33,297 bases of DNA from Candidatus Neomicrothrix parvicella RN1 (GTDB lineage: Bacteria; Actinomycetota; Acidimicrobiia; Acidimicrobiales; VFJN01). The stretch lies in contig CAMDIH010000021.1 of NCBI GenBank assembly GCA_945898515.1, positions 1 through 33,297 on the forward strand. The letters are read 5' to 3'. The stretch's first letter is position 1. Each line of letters opens with the position of its first letter. The notes beneath the pieces are model-generated. The model saw only the letters and a program-made list of their open reading frames with translations, had not been told where the DNA came from and ran no database searches. This document shows, piece by piece, positions 13,823 through 21,950 of this stretch. The translations under genes were made by a program, and so were the position numbers.

Positions 13823-14455
13823 ATGCGCCACGAGCAGGCCAGCACCCCCAGCGCCGAGGGAGGCGACCGGATCTTCACCCTTCCCAACGTGATCACCGGG
13901 GTGCGCCTGTGTCTGCTGCCCGTCTTCTGGTGGCTCCTCTTCGACCAAGAGGACCGGCTAGGCGCCGCGCTCCTCCTACTCACACTGGGAACCACCGACT
14001 TTCTCGACGGGTACATCGCTCGTCGGTTTCACCAGATCTCCAACCTGGGAAAGGTGCTCGATCCGGTGGCCGACCGCGTTCTTTTCTTCGTAGGGGTAAC
14101 TGCCATCTGGATCGACGGAAGCGTGGCCGGGTGGTTTGCCGCCGCTGTATTGGTGCGCGAGGTACTCGTAGCGGTGGCCACCATCGCCCTGGCGGCCCTC
14201 GGCGCCGCCCGCATCGACGTGACCTGGTTCGGGAAGGCCGGCACCTTCTGCCTCATGGTCGCCTTTCCGTTCTTTCTCGCCGGGGCCAGTTCGGTTCAAT
14301 GGGCATCCCAGGTCACCACGGCGGCCTGGCTCATCGGCCTTCCCGGCCTCGGCCTGTCCTGGTTGGCCACTGCGTTGTACGTGCCCCTGGCGCGCCGAGC
14401 TCTGCGAGAGGGGCGATCAGCCCCCTCAACACCCCAGGTATCCTCGCCCTCATGA
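13823..14455 (+). CDS. pgsA: CDP-alcohol phosphatidyltransferase (PgsA-like)
   Basis: This 210-residue integral membrane enzyme transfers a phosphatidyl group from CDP-diacylglycerol to an alcohol such as glycerol 3-phosphate. The family motif D-G-x2-A-R-x8-G-x3-D-x3-D is complete as DGYIARRFHQISNLGKVLDP-VADR. Five or six hydrophobic segments are visible, and the N-terminus FTLPNVITGVRL is typical of the PgsA group. In M. tuberculosis pgsA2 lies four genes before gcvH, which supports the name, though the alcohol substrate cannot be proven from sequence. The stop overlaps the next start (ATGA). Confidence 0.85.
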   Translation: MRHEQASTPSAEGGDRIFTLPNVITGVRLCLLPVFWWLLFDQEDRLGAALLLLTLGTTDFLDGYIARRFHQISNLGKVLDPVADRVLFFVGVTAIWIDGSVAGWFAAAVLVREVLVAVATIALAALGAARIDVTWFGKAGTFCLMVAFPFFLAGASSVQWASQVTTAAWLIGLPGLGLSWLATALYVPLARRALREGRSAPSTPQVSSPS

Positions 14456-16938
14456 AAGCCGTGATCATGGCGGGGGGCGAGGGCACCCGACTGCGTCCCC
14501 TCACCTCCAACGCTCCTAAACCCATGATCTCGCTGGTCAACGCCCCGATGATGGAGCACGTCGTGACCCTTCTCCAACGACACGGTTTCGACGAGATCGT
14601 AGTGACGGTGGCCTTCATGGCCAACCACATCCGCACCTACTTCGGTGACGGCTCCGACTTCGGAGTGAAGATGGTCTACGCCACCGAGGACACGCCCTTG
14701 GGTACGGCCGGGTCGGTCCGCAATGCCATGGATGAGTTGACCGAGCGGTTTTTAGTGATCTCCGGCGACGTGCTCACCGATATTGATCTGTCGGCGGTGG
14801 TGGCGGAACACGAACGCACCAATGCTTTCGCCACCATTGGCCTCGTACGCGTCACGAACCCGCTCGAATTTGGCATCGTCATCACGCGACCTGACGGATC
14901 CATCGAGCAATTTCTCGAAAAGCCGTCGTGGGGGCAGGTGTTCAGCGACACCATCAACACCGGCATTTTTGTGCTCGAGCCTGGGATCTTCGATTACATC
15001 GATGCGGGCCGCCCGGTGGACTTCTCCTCGGAGGTGTTCCCGGCCCTCCTCGCCGATAGCCGCTTCCTCTGCGGCGCCATTGCGGAGGGTTATTGGGAAG
15101 ACATCGGCACCTTGGAGAGCTACCTCTCCGCCCACAAGGACATCCTCGACGGTCACGTAGCGGTGAGGATCCCCGGTTTCAAGATGGGCGACGGCGTCCA
15201 TGTGGGCGAAGGAGCCGAGATCCACCCCCAAGCAACCGTGGTAGGACCCGCCGTCATCGGGGAGAATTGCCGCATCGAAGCAGGTGTGCGCCTCGGTCCC
15301 TACACCGTGCTCGGCACCAACGTGCGGGTGCGGGCCAACACCGACCTCGAGCGGGCCATCGTGCACGACAACTCCTACCTAGGGGAGGGGGTGCGGCTGC
15401 GCGGTGCGATCATCGGCCGTTCCTGTGATCTACGGGGCGGCGTGCGGGCCGAGGAGGGTGTGGTGCTCGGCGACGAATGCTTCGTAGGGGAACACGCAGT
15501 GCTCGGATCCGGCGTAAAGGTGTACCCCTTCAAAACAGTTGAACAAGGGGCCGTGATCAATTCCTCGATCGTGTGGGAGTCGCGCGGGTCGCGGTCGCTC
15601 TTCGGTCGAGTGGGGATAGCCGGCCTCGCCAACGTCGACATCACCCCCGAGTTGGCCACCCGTGCCGCTATGGCCTTCGCCACCTCCCTGAAGAAGCACG
15701 CCACCATCGTCACATCACGCGATTCCAGCCGCACCGCCCGCATGCTCAAGCGCGCCATGATGGCTGGTGTCAACGCGGCGGGGGTCAACGTGCTCGACCT
15801 GGAGGTGGCGTCGGTACCGGTCACCCGCTTCATCGTGCGCCGGCCGGAACACGCCGGTGGCCTATCGATCCGTCTCGTAGAGGGCGACCCCCAATCCTGT
15901 GTGATCCGTTTCTTTGATGCCAACGGCGCCGATCTCTCCGAAGACCAGCAACGCAAAGTGGAGCGTCTCTTCGGTCGGGAAGACTTCCGCCGCGTGTTCC
16001 CCACCGAGATCGGCGACATCGGGTTTCCGCCCCGGTCCCTGGAGCAATACACCGCCGCCCTGGAAGCCACCGTGGACATCAACGCCATCCGGGACGCCAG
16101 GTTCAAGATAGTGGTGGATTACGCCTACGGCTCTACCTCCTTCGTGATGCCCAACATGCTGGCCAAACTGGGGGCCGACATCCTCGGGGTGAACCCCTAC
16201 GCATCCACCCTCGGGGCCGCAAATTTCAACCGACACGTCCATGCGCAGGAAGTGGCCGCAGTGGTACGGGCCTCCGGCGCCCATCTCGGTGCCGTGCTGG
16301 ACCCCGATGGCGAACACCTCACCTTGATCGATGATTCCGGCCGGGTCCTCACCCATGAGCAAGCGCTGCTGGCGTTGCTCACCCTGGTGAGCGGTCACCT
16401 GGCGGGGGAGACCATCGCCCTGCCGGTCACCGTAACCCGCCATGCCGAAGCCATCGCGGCGTCCCACGGCGTGGCGGTGCGCCGCACCAAGGTTTCCACC
16501 CCCGCCTTGATGCAAGCCGCGGCCGAGCCGGGGGTCGGCTTCGCGGCCAGTACCGACGGTGGGTTCATCGTCCCGGACTTCCTCCCCGCCTTCGACGCGG
16601 CCGCCAGCCTGGTGAAGGTGCTCGAGTTGCTGGCCCGAAGTGGCAGGCGCCTCTCGACCATCGTGGCGAGCCTTCCCCAGCCCCACCTCGCCCACGAGGC
16701 GGTCGTTACCCCCTGGGAGCAGAAAGGGATGGTGATGCGGTCTCTGGTGGAGATGAGCAAAGACCGTGAGGTGCAACTCATCGATGGCGTCAAGGTGCGT
16801 CACGACCAGGGTTGGGCGCTCGCTCTACCCGACCCGGAGGAACCGCTGACTCATGTCTGGGCCGAGGCCGATTCCGAATCCGACGCGAATGCCCTGGCGG
16901 GGGAGTACGCGCGACGTATCCGTCAGTTGCTCCGTTAG
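14452..16938 (+). CDS. nucleotidyltransferase (mannose-1-phosphate guanylyltransferase type) fused to degenerate phosphohexomutase
   Basis: The 828-residue protein starts at ATG 14452, coupled to pgsA; an open frame extending to 13381 is not native. Residues 1-240 are a sugar-phosphate nucleotidyltransferase (AGGEGTRLRPLT at 7-18, the metal Asp in ISGDVLTD, FLEKP). Residues ~250-370 are left-handed beta-helix repeats (VHVGEGAEI, AVIGENC, and so on). From ~400 comes a phosphoglucomutase/phosphomannomutase fold. Its catalytic TASHNP serine loop is replaced by a stretch around RRPEHAGGLSIR, and the metal loop DGDxDR reads DPDGEHL. The mutase half therefore looks inactive and may be regulatory. 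The likely reaction is NTP + hexose 1-phosphate to NDP-hexose for glycan or glycolipid synthesis, in line with its lipid-enzyme partner. Confidence 0.9.
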   Translation: MKAVIMAGGEGTRLRPLTSNAPKPMISLVNAPMMEHVVTLLQRHGFDEIVVTVAFMANHIRTYFGDGSDFGVKMVYATEDTPLGTAGSVRNAMDELTERFLVISGDVLTDIDLSAVVAEHERTNAFATIGLVRVTNPLEFGIVITRPDGSIEQFLEKPSWGQVFSDTINTGIFVLEPGIFDYIDAGRPVDFSSEVFPALLADSRFLCGAIAEGYWEDIGTLESYLSAHKDILDGHVAVRIPGFKMGDGVHVGEGAEIHPQATVVGPAVIGENCRIEAGVRLGPYTVLGTNVRVRANTDLERAIVHDNSYLGEGVRLRGAIIGRSCDLRGGVRAEEGVVLGDECFVGEHAVLGSGVKVYPFKTVEQGAVINSSIVWESRGSRSLFGRVGIAGLANVDITPELATRAAMAFATSLKKHATIVTSRDSSRTARMLKRAMMAGVNAAGVNVLDLEVASVPVTRFIVRRPEHAGGLSIRLVEGDPQSCVIRFFDANGADLSEDQQRKVERLFGREDFRRVFPTEIGDIGFPPRSLEQYTAALEATVDINAIRDARFKIVVDYAYGSTSFVMPNMLAKLGADILGVNPYASTLGAANFNRHVHAQEVAAVVRASGAHLGAVLDPDGEHLTLIDDSGRVLTHEQALLALLTLVSGHLAGETIALPVTVTRHAEAIAASHGVAVRRTKVSTPALMQAAAEPGVGFAASTDGGFIVPDFLPAFDAAASLVKVLELLARSGRRLSTIVASLPQPHLAHEAVVTPWEQKGMVMRSLVEMSKDREVQLIDGVKVRHDQGWALALPDPEEPLTHVWAEADSESDANALAGEYARRIRQLLR

Positions 16939-16969
16939 CGAACCCTCAACACGGCATCGAGGGTTCCGA

Positions 16970-16975
16970 TAGCCT
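16970..16975 (+). promoter_or_regulatory. probable -10 box of leaderless gcvH transcript
   Basis: TAGCCT lies 6 nt before ATG 16982. GATAGCCT recurs with identical spacing before the bifunctional nuclease gene at 18772. No convincing -35 box is seen. Confidence 0.5.
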
Positions 16976-16981
16976 AGGGGG

Positions 16982-17362
16982 ATGCACATACCGGACGACC
17001 TCCAGTATTCGCCCGACCACGAATGGATTCGCATCGAAGGCACTCGCGCCAGGGTGGGTATCACTGATTACGCCCAGGATGCTCTGGGCGAGGTGGTCTT
17101 CGTCGACCTTCCCGATGTGGGCACCGCGGTGACCGGGGGGGCATCAATCAGTGAGGTCGAGTCCACCAAGTCCGTGTCCGACATCTACGCACCACTGTCC
17201 GGAACGATCAGTGAGGTCAATACCGATCTCGGCGACGCGCCGGAACGACTGAACGAAGACCCCTACGGCGAAGGATGGATCTTTGTGGTCGACTTCACCG
17301 ATGCCTCGCAGCTCGATTCCCTGCTCAGCGCCGCGGCGTATCGCAACCTGGTCGAGGGCTAG
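16982..17362 (+). CDS. gcvH: glycine cleavage system H protein
   Basis: This is the 126-residue lipoyl carrier that shuttles the aminomethyl group from GcvP to GcvT. YSPDHEWIR, the GITDYAQDALGEVVFVDLP block and the lipoylation motif VESTKSVSDIYAP with K63 are all canonical, as are NEDPYGEGWI and the C-terminal helix. It heads the block gcvH-garA-merR-nuclease-merR, found in the same order in mycobacteria, while gcvT and gcvP lie 4 and 8 kb downstream. Confidence 0.97.
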   Translation: MHIPDDLQYSPDHEWIRIEGTRARVGITDYAQDALGEVVFVDLPDVGTAVTGGASISEVESTKSVSDIYAPLSGTISEVNTDLGDAPERLNEDPYGEGWIFVVDFTDASQLDSLLSAAAYRNLVEG

Positions 17363-17367
17363 ACAGC

Positions 17368-17844
17368 GTGGTCGAGACGACTTGTCCCCAGTGTGGACAC
17401 CAGAACCCGCTGACCGGAAGGTTCTGTTCGTCCTGCGGCGCGAGCCTCACCCTCGCTGGTCAGGAGCACGACACCACCGTCTCGGGGTTGATCCCGATCG
17501 AAGGATCAGTTGAGGAGTTGGAGGTCGAACTGGCCAACATTCCCGCCGGCCTCGGGCTCCTGGTGGTCACTCGGGGACCCAACTCGGGTTCCCGCTTCGC
17601 CCTTGATGAACCGCTCGTCACCGTCGGCCGCCACCCCGAAAGCGTGATTTTCCTCGACGACATCACCGTGTCTCGTCGGCACGCGGAAGTGCGTCGAGTG
17701 ACCGACGGGTACGAAGTGACTGATTCCGGGTCGCTCAACGGCACCTACCTCAACCGCCAGCGGGTTGAGTTGGCTCCGTTGACCCACGGAGATGAGATCC
17801 AAATCGGCACCTTCAAATTGCTCTTCCTGGTTGGTCTCTCATGA
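17368..17844 (+). CDS. garA: zinc-ribbon plus FHA-domain regulator (GarA/OdhI-like)
   Basis: This 158-residue protein starts at GTG 17368, 5 bp after gcvH. The N-terminus is a zinc ribbon (CPQCGHQNPL...FCSSCG, two CxxC). A linker with DTTVSG follows, and then an FHA domain at ~65-155 with all key residues: GRH, SRRHAEV and LNGTYLN. In mycobacteria and corynebacteria GarA/OdhI inhibits 2-oxoglutarate dehydrogenase until its N-terminal ETT threonine is phosphorylated by PknG or PknB. Here DTTV may play that role and the zinc ribbon is an added module. Position right after gcvH matches Rv1827. Role is inferred from synteny and domain. Confidence 0.82.
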   Translation: MVETTCPQCGHQNPLTGRFCSSCGASLTLAGQEHDTTVSGLIPIEGSVEELEVELANIPAGLGLLVVTRGPNSGSRFALDEPLVTVGRHPESVIFLDDITVSRRHAEVRRVTDGYEVTDSGSLNGTYLNRQRVELAPLTHGDEIQIGTFKLLFLVGLS

Positions 17845-18722
17845 CCCACGACGCGCCCGAACGTTCGCACCTGTCCATCGGAGAGGTACTCAACCTGCTC
17901 CAGGACGATTTCCCCGACGTCACCATCTCCAAGATCCGTTTTCTCGAAAGCCAGGGTCTGCTTGATCCTGAACGCACCCCGTCGGGTTATCGGAAGTTTT
18001 ACGATGGCGACATCGAGCGCCTGCGTTGGATCCTGCGCCATCAGCGTGACCACTTCCTTCCCCTGAAGGTGATGAAGGACCGCCTCGAGGAAGCCACCGC
18101 AGCCGGACAGGTAGTACCGCCCGATGAGCCAGTCGTGGTGATCCCCAGTGGCCCGCCTTCCCTTTTCGAGGAAGTCACCCCCGCGGCGAGCGCCACCGCG
18201 GCGAGCCAGGACTCCACCCCCAAGCGGCCTCCGCCCTCCCGTCGACGCGAGCCCGAGCCCACTCGCGCTCGCCCTGCGCCCGCCATGCCCGAACTGCCCG
18301 CCCGCCCCTCGATCAACCCACTCGACGGGGGCGCCACGAGCGCAAGTTTTACGCGAGAGGAACTCTCCGCGGCGTCCGGCCTCAGTCCGGATGACCTCTC
18401 TAACCTGGCGGGGTTCGGCCTGCTGACCGGCCGGTCCGTGGCCGGGGAAACCTTCTACGACGGAGATGCCCTGGTGGTAGCCCTTACCGCCGCCGACTTC
18501 ATGCGCTTTGGTATCGAGGCCCGCCATCTGCGGATGTACAAAGTGTCCGCCGAGCGGGAGGCGGGTTTCATGGAGCAAATCCTTATGCCACTACTCAAGC
18601 AGCGGAACCCCGCCGCGCGGGAGCAGGCTGCGGTCAATCTCGGGGAACTAGCGGGCCTCGGAGACCAAATGCGCTCGGCTCTCTTGCGGATCGCCCTGCG
18701 GGATTACACCGAACCTCGATAA
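17841..18722 (+). CDS. MerR-family regulator (Rv1828 type)
   Basis: This 293-residue regulator overlaps the FHA gene by ATGA. The N-terminal winged HTH (LSIGEVLNLLQDDFPDVTISKIRFLES, GLLDPERTPSGYRKFYDGDI) is MerR-like, but it is followed by a long Pro/Arg-rich linker (~95-160) and a C-terminal helical domain with a second HTH-like segment (FTREELSAASGLSPDDLSNLAGFGLL). This two-part design and the position fit Rv1828. It lacks the cysteines of metal-sensing MerR proteins. The ligand is unknown. It probably regulates this block, including genes of one-carbon and amino-acid metabolism. Confidence 0.88.
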   Translation: MTHDAPERSHLSIGEVLNLLQDDFPDVTISKIRFLESQGLLDPERTPSGYRKFYDGDIERLRWILRHQRDHFLPLKVMKDRLEEATAAGQVVPPDEPVVVIPSGPPSLFEEVTPAASATAASQDSTPKRPPPSRRREPEPTRARPAPAMPELPARPSINPLDGGATSASFTREELSAASGLSPDDLSNLAGFGLLTGRSVAGETFYDGDALVVALTAADFMRFGIEARHLRMYKVSAEREAGFMEQILMPLLKQRNPAAREQAAVNLGELAGLGDQMRSALLRIALRDYTEPR

Positions 18723-18759
18723 TCTCAGCGTTCGGAGCGCACCCGACGGTTCACTTGGA

Positions 18760-18765
18760 TAGCCT
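18760..18765 (+). promoter_or_regulatory. probable -10 box of leaderless nuclease transcript
   Basis: TAGCCT, with the same GATAGCCT context and the same 6-nt gap to the start codon (GTG 18772) as before gcvH, so the two genes may share one promoter class. Confidence 0.45.
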
Positions 18766-18771
18766 GTCGGG

Positions 18772-19254
18772 GTGGCGATCAAGATGGAACTGGTAGGCAT
18801 CGAGCTGGAGAAGCCTCCGAACATCCCCTGCCTTCTCCTACGTGAGTCCGCCGGCGACCATCGGATTCTGCCAATCTTCATCGGGGGCCCGGAGGCGGCG
18901 GCCATTGCCTTCGCCCTCGAGGAAGTGGCTACCCCTCGCCCGATGACCCATGACCTCATGAAAGACCTGCTCGACCGACTCGGTGCGCGCATCGAACGCG
19001 TCGTGGTAACCGAGCTCCGGGACAGCACCTTTCTTGCCGAGGTGATCCTGGCCCATGCCGGAGACGTGCAGTCCGTCTCGGCCCGTCCGTCTGATGCCAT
19101 CGCCCTCGCCCTGCGTTTCGGTGCCCCGGTGTTTGCCGAGGAAAGCGTGCTCAACGCCGCGGGCCGGCAGGTCGGACGGGCCGTGCCCGAAGGGATCGTT
19201 GATGAATTCAAGAATTTCATCGAACAGGTCAAGCCAGAAGACTTCGACTCCTAA
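18772..19254 (+). CDS. bifunctional nuclease-family protein (DUF151)
   Basis: This 160-residue protein starts at GTG 18772. The family pattern is clear: LLLRESAGDHRILPIFIGGPEAAAIAFALE, the PRPMTHDLMKDLL helix, LRDSTFLAEVIL, and SARPSDAIALALRFGAPVFA. The family is named for a plant protein with DNase and RNase activity; the bacterial role is not settled. It corresponds to Rv1829, which lies in the same place between the two MerR genes in M. tuberculosis. Confidence 0.9.
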   Translation: MAIKMELVGIELEKPPNIPCLLLRESAGDHRILPIFIGGPEAAAIAFALEEVATPRPMTHDLMKDLLDRLGARIERVVVTELRDSTFLAEVILAHAGDVQSVSARPSDAIALALRFGAPVFAEESVLNAAGRQVGRAVPEGIVDEFKNFIEQVKPEDFDS

Positions 19255-19318
19255 CCGGGCCGAGACCCCCTAAGCAAGGCTGCGGCGCGCCGGTGGGCGA
19301 AACAGGTATTCTCACGAG

Positions 19319-20230
19319 GTGGTCGGTCGCCTGTCGTTTGCTGGGAGCTTGGTGGTGGCCGCGCTCGTGCTTACCGGCTGCGGCCCCTCGTCCTATGAGG
19401 TCTACCTGCGCTGTGGTGATCCGGGCCTCATCGCGAGTTCCACGGGCCCCGTCACCGACCCGGCCTTGCGGGAAATCTCCGGCATCGTCGCCGGCCGCGT
19501 CAACCCCTCACAATGGTGGGTGCACAACGACTCGGGCGATAGCGCCCGGTTGTTCGCTCTCGACAACCAAGGCGCGGTCACTCGGCAGTATCAGCTGACC
19601 GGGGCGATGGCGGTGGATTGGGAGGACCTCGCCATTGGGCGTGGTCCCTTGGCTAACACCACCTATCTCTACGCCGCCGACATCGGAGACAACTCGTCGG
19701 CGAGGGCCGAGATTGTGGTGTACCGCGTGCCGGAACCCGTCGTCACCCCGGGGCCTGCGATCGCCTTGGGGGGAGTGGAAATTCTCCGACTCCGATACCC
19801 CGATGGCGCCCACAACGCAGAGGCGCTACTGGTGGACCCCACCACGGGCGACCTCGTCATCGTTGAAAAGAAACAGGCCGGAGGGGTGATTGGCGTGTAC
19901 CGGACGGCCGGAAATCCCGCCGCCGGCAGCCTCACCACCCTGGAGCGAGCGGGGGAGATCAACGTGGGAACCGGCGTGAGCAATGCCGTGACCGGGGCCT
20001 CGATTTCCGAAAGCGGCTCCGAGATCGCCCTGCGCGTGTACAGCGGCACCCGTATCTTCGCCCGCGGCGCCGGCCAAAGCGTCACCCAGGCCATGGCCGA
20101 CGTCGCTTGCAACGGCCCGACCCCGCCTGAGGTTCAGGGCGAAGCCATCGCGTTCGAGGCCGACGGGAGCGGGTACGTCACCATCAGTGAAGGGACCGGC
20201 CAGACACTCCATCACTACCGCATCCCCTAG
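19319..20230 (+). CDS. lipoprotein with predicted beta-propeller
   Basis: This 303-residue secreted lipoprotein starts at GTG 19319, 6 nt after TATTCT (leaderless layout). The signal peptide SFAGSLVVAALVLTGC ends in the lipobox LTGC, with Cys at 20. The rest is beta-rich with repeated motifs of the kind seen in propellers: EISGIVAGRVNPSQWWVHND, VDWEDLAIGRG, YLYAADIGDNSSAR and HNAEALLVDPTTGDLVIVEK. The pattern resembles SMP-30/phytase-esterase-like propellers. No enzyme activity can be assigned. It sits inside the otherwise conserved MerR/nuclease/MerR block, as an insertion relative to mycobacteria. Confidence 0.8.
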   Translation: MVGRLSFAGSLVVAALVLTGCGPSSYEVYLRCGDPGLIASSTGPVTDPALREISGIVAGRVNPSQWWVHNDSGDSARLFALDNQGAVTRQYQLTGAMAVDWEDLAIGRGPLANTTYLYAADIGDNSSARAEIVVYRVPEPVVTPGPAIALGGVEILRLRYPDGAHNAEALLVDPTTGDLVIVEKKQAGGVIGVYRTAGNPAAGSLTTLERAGEINVGTGVSNAVTGASISESGSEIALRVYSGTRIFARGAGQSVTQAMADVACNGPTPPEVQGEAIAFEADGSGYVTISEGTGQTLHHYRIP

Positions 20231-20278
20231 CGGGAGACCCCCGGCGGCACGGCGGGTGAGGAGACCACACAATGACCG

Positions 20279-20307
20279 TTGACGGCGACTCTTACGGCTC
20301 GTAACCT
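20279..20307 (+). promoter_or_regulatory. predicted sigma-70-type promoter of the second MerR gene
   Basis: TTGACG (20279-20284) and TAACCT (20302-20307) are separated by 17 bp, the ideal spacing. The predicted transcript starts near 20314 and has an ~83-nt leader, unlike the leaderless neighbours. Confidence 0.6.
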
Positions 20308-20308
20308 C

Positions 20309-20357
20309 CTCGGGCACAACGACATCAGTGTAACTCCACTGGTGTTACTTGCCCGAG
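20309..20357 (+). promoter_or_regulatory. leader dyad and direct repeat before the second MerR gene
   Basis: CTCGGGCA (20309-20316) and TGCCCGAG (20350-20357) are perfect 8-bp inverted repeats. Inside lies a direct repeat, AGTGTAACT (20327-20335) and GGTGTTACT (20341-20349). At the transcript start, these could be an autoregulatory operator for the MerR protein, or an RNA hairpin. Confidence 0.5.
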
Positions 20358-20396
20358 TTACCCATTCGGGCCCGCTACCACCGAGGGACGCCTGTT

Positions 20397-20867
20397 ATGA
20401 GCACAGAGGGATTTAGCGGTCGAGAGGCCGCCGACATTGTTGGCATCACCTACCGCCAACTCGATTACTGGGCCCGCACCGACCTGATCCGGCCGTCGCT
20501 CGCCGATGCCAAGGGGAGTGGTTCGCGGCGACGCTACTCCTACAAGGACCTCATCGAGTTGCGCATGATCAAGACCCTGATCGATGCCGGACAACGCCTC
20601 GACCGGGTGCGTTCCGCCTTTGAATATTTGCGTGACCTGGGCGACGATTTGTCGGCCGCTCAATTGGTGATTGCGGGGGACAGCGTTGTGCTCGTGCGCC
20701 CCGGCGAGAATCTGATTGACGTCGTCAATAAGTATCAGGGACAGGGGGTACTCAACCTTCTCGCCCTCGACGGCGTGGTGGAGCAGGTTGATGCCGCCAT
20801 CTTGGAACTGCGCCCCCTCGCCAACCCACCGGCCTCCGAGGATGGCGTCACCTCAATCGCCCGATAG
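20397..20867 (+). CDS. MerR-family regulator (Rv1830 type)
   Basis: This 156-residue protein starts at ATG 20397, with GAGGGA upstream; a longer frame from 20349 would start inside the leader dyad. The N-terminal MerR HTH is clear (FSGREAADIVGITYRQLDYWAR-TDLIRPS, wing GSGSRRRYSYKDL), then a dimerisation helix and a compact C-terminal domain (VLVRPGENLIDVVNKYQGQGV). It matches Rv1830 in size and position. No metal-binding cysteines are present. gcvT begins 10 bp later, so the two are probably co-transcribed from the promoter at 20279-20307. Confidence 0.9.
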   Translation: MSTEGFSGREAADIVGITYRQLDYWARTDLIRPSLADAKGSGSRRRYSYKDLIELRMIKTLIDAGQRLDRVRSAFEYLRDLGDDLSAAQLVIAGDSVVLVRPGENLIDVVNKYQGQGVLNLLALDGVVEQVDAAILELRPLANPPASEDGVTSIAR

Positions 20868-20877
20868 GTTCATAGCG

Positions 20878-21933
20878 GTGAATCCGCGAACCTCTCCCCT
20901 CGATGCCGCGCATCGAGCCCTGGGGGCCAAGATGGTGCCCTTCGGCGGCTGGGACATGCCCTTGTCCTATGGCGAGGGCACCCTCGCAGAGCATCGGGCC
21001 TGTCGCTCCGACGCGGTGGCCTTCGACGTGAGTCATCTCGGTACGGTGCGAGTCCAGGGCCGAGATTCCTTCGCCCGCCTCCAGGCGGCGTTTACCAACG
21101 ACCTCACAAAGATCACCCCCGGCCGAGCCCAATACACCCACCTGCTCAACGAAGCCGATGCCTCAGTCCTCGACGACATCATCGTGTGGTGGATCGCCGA
21201 AGACATCTTCGACGTGATGCCCAATGCATCCAACACCCATGACGTCGTGGGCGCGATCGGCGGCAACGACGTGACCGCCTCTCGCGCCATCATCGCCGTG
21301 CAGGGCCCGGGGGCCCGGTCCCGCCTGGCCACCATTGCCCCCGAAGCGGCGGCCATCGGCCGCTTTCGCGTGGGGACCGCCCCGGTGGCAGGGGTCACCT
21401 GTGTCGTGGCCGGCACCGGCTACACCGGGGAAGACGGCGTTGAGTTGGCCGTGACGGCGGCGGAAGCACACATCGTCTGGGATGGCCTGCTGGCCGCCGG
21501 CGTCGTGCCGGCCGGGTTGGGCGCACGGGACACGCTGCGGCTGGAGGCGGCTCTTCCCCTCCACGGTCACGAACTCGGCTCCGGCATCACCCCACTGCAG
21601 GCCGGCCTGGCTTGGGTGGTGGCCTGGGATAAGGAGGGTGGCTTCTCCGGGCGCGACGCCCTGCTGGCCGAGCGAGAGCGCGGCGTCGCCCGGCACCTCC
21701 GAGGACTAACGGTGGAGGGTCGGCGGCCACCGAGAGCTGATCAGTCCGTGCTGGTGGGCGAGGCGTCGGTAGGGGTGGTGACCAGCGGCAACTTCTCCCC
21801 GATGCTTGGGCACGGGATCGCCCTGGCCTTCCTGCCGCCGGATCTGGCGGTCGGTACCGAGGTCGTCATCGACGGGCGCGGGGCCCAGATGCCCGCCCGG
21901 GTGGTAGCCACTCCTTTCATCCCTCGGCCCTAG
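20878..21933 (+). CDS. gcvT: aminomethyltransferase (glycine cleavage T protein)
   Basis: This 351-residue enzyme transfers the methylene group from aminomethylated GcvH to tetrahydrofolate and releases ammonia. Start GTG 20878 gives the family N-terminus (SPLDAAHRALGAKMVPFGGWDMPLSY). Conserved blocks follow: FDVSHLGTVRVQG, LTKITPGRAQYTHLLNE, GTGYTGEDGVEL, LGARDTLRLEAALPLHGHEL and VTSGNFSPMLGHGIALAFL. It is slightly shorter than many GcvT proteins but complete. No glycine riboswitch precedes it. Confidence 0.95.
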   Translation: MNPRTSPLDAAHRALGAKMVPFGGWDMPLSYGEGTLAEHRACRSDAVAFDVSHLGTVRVQGRDSFARLQAAFTNDLTKITPGRAQYTHLLNEADASVLDDIIVWWIAEDIFDVMPNASNTHDVVGAIGGNDVTASRAIIAVQGPGARSRLATIAPEAAAIGRFRVGTAPVAGVTCVVAGTGYTGEDGVELAVTAAEAHIVWDGLLAAGVVPAGLGARDTLRLEAALPLHGHELGSGITPLQAGLAWVVAWDKEGGFSGRDALLAERERGVARHLRGLTVEGRRPPRADQSVLVGEASVGVVTSGNFSPMLGHGIALAFLPPDLAVGTEVVIDGRGAQMPARVVATPFIPRP

Positions 21934-21950
21934 CTCCAACGGGGGGCCGG

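Noticed and set aside
13381-14451. A giant plus-strand ORF from 13381 into the nucleotidyltransferase
   Set aside because: It runs antisense to the SDR and through the pgsA-like gene in another frame; the true start is the coupled ATG 14452.
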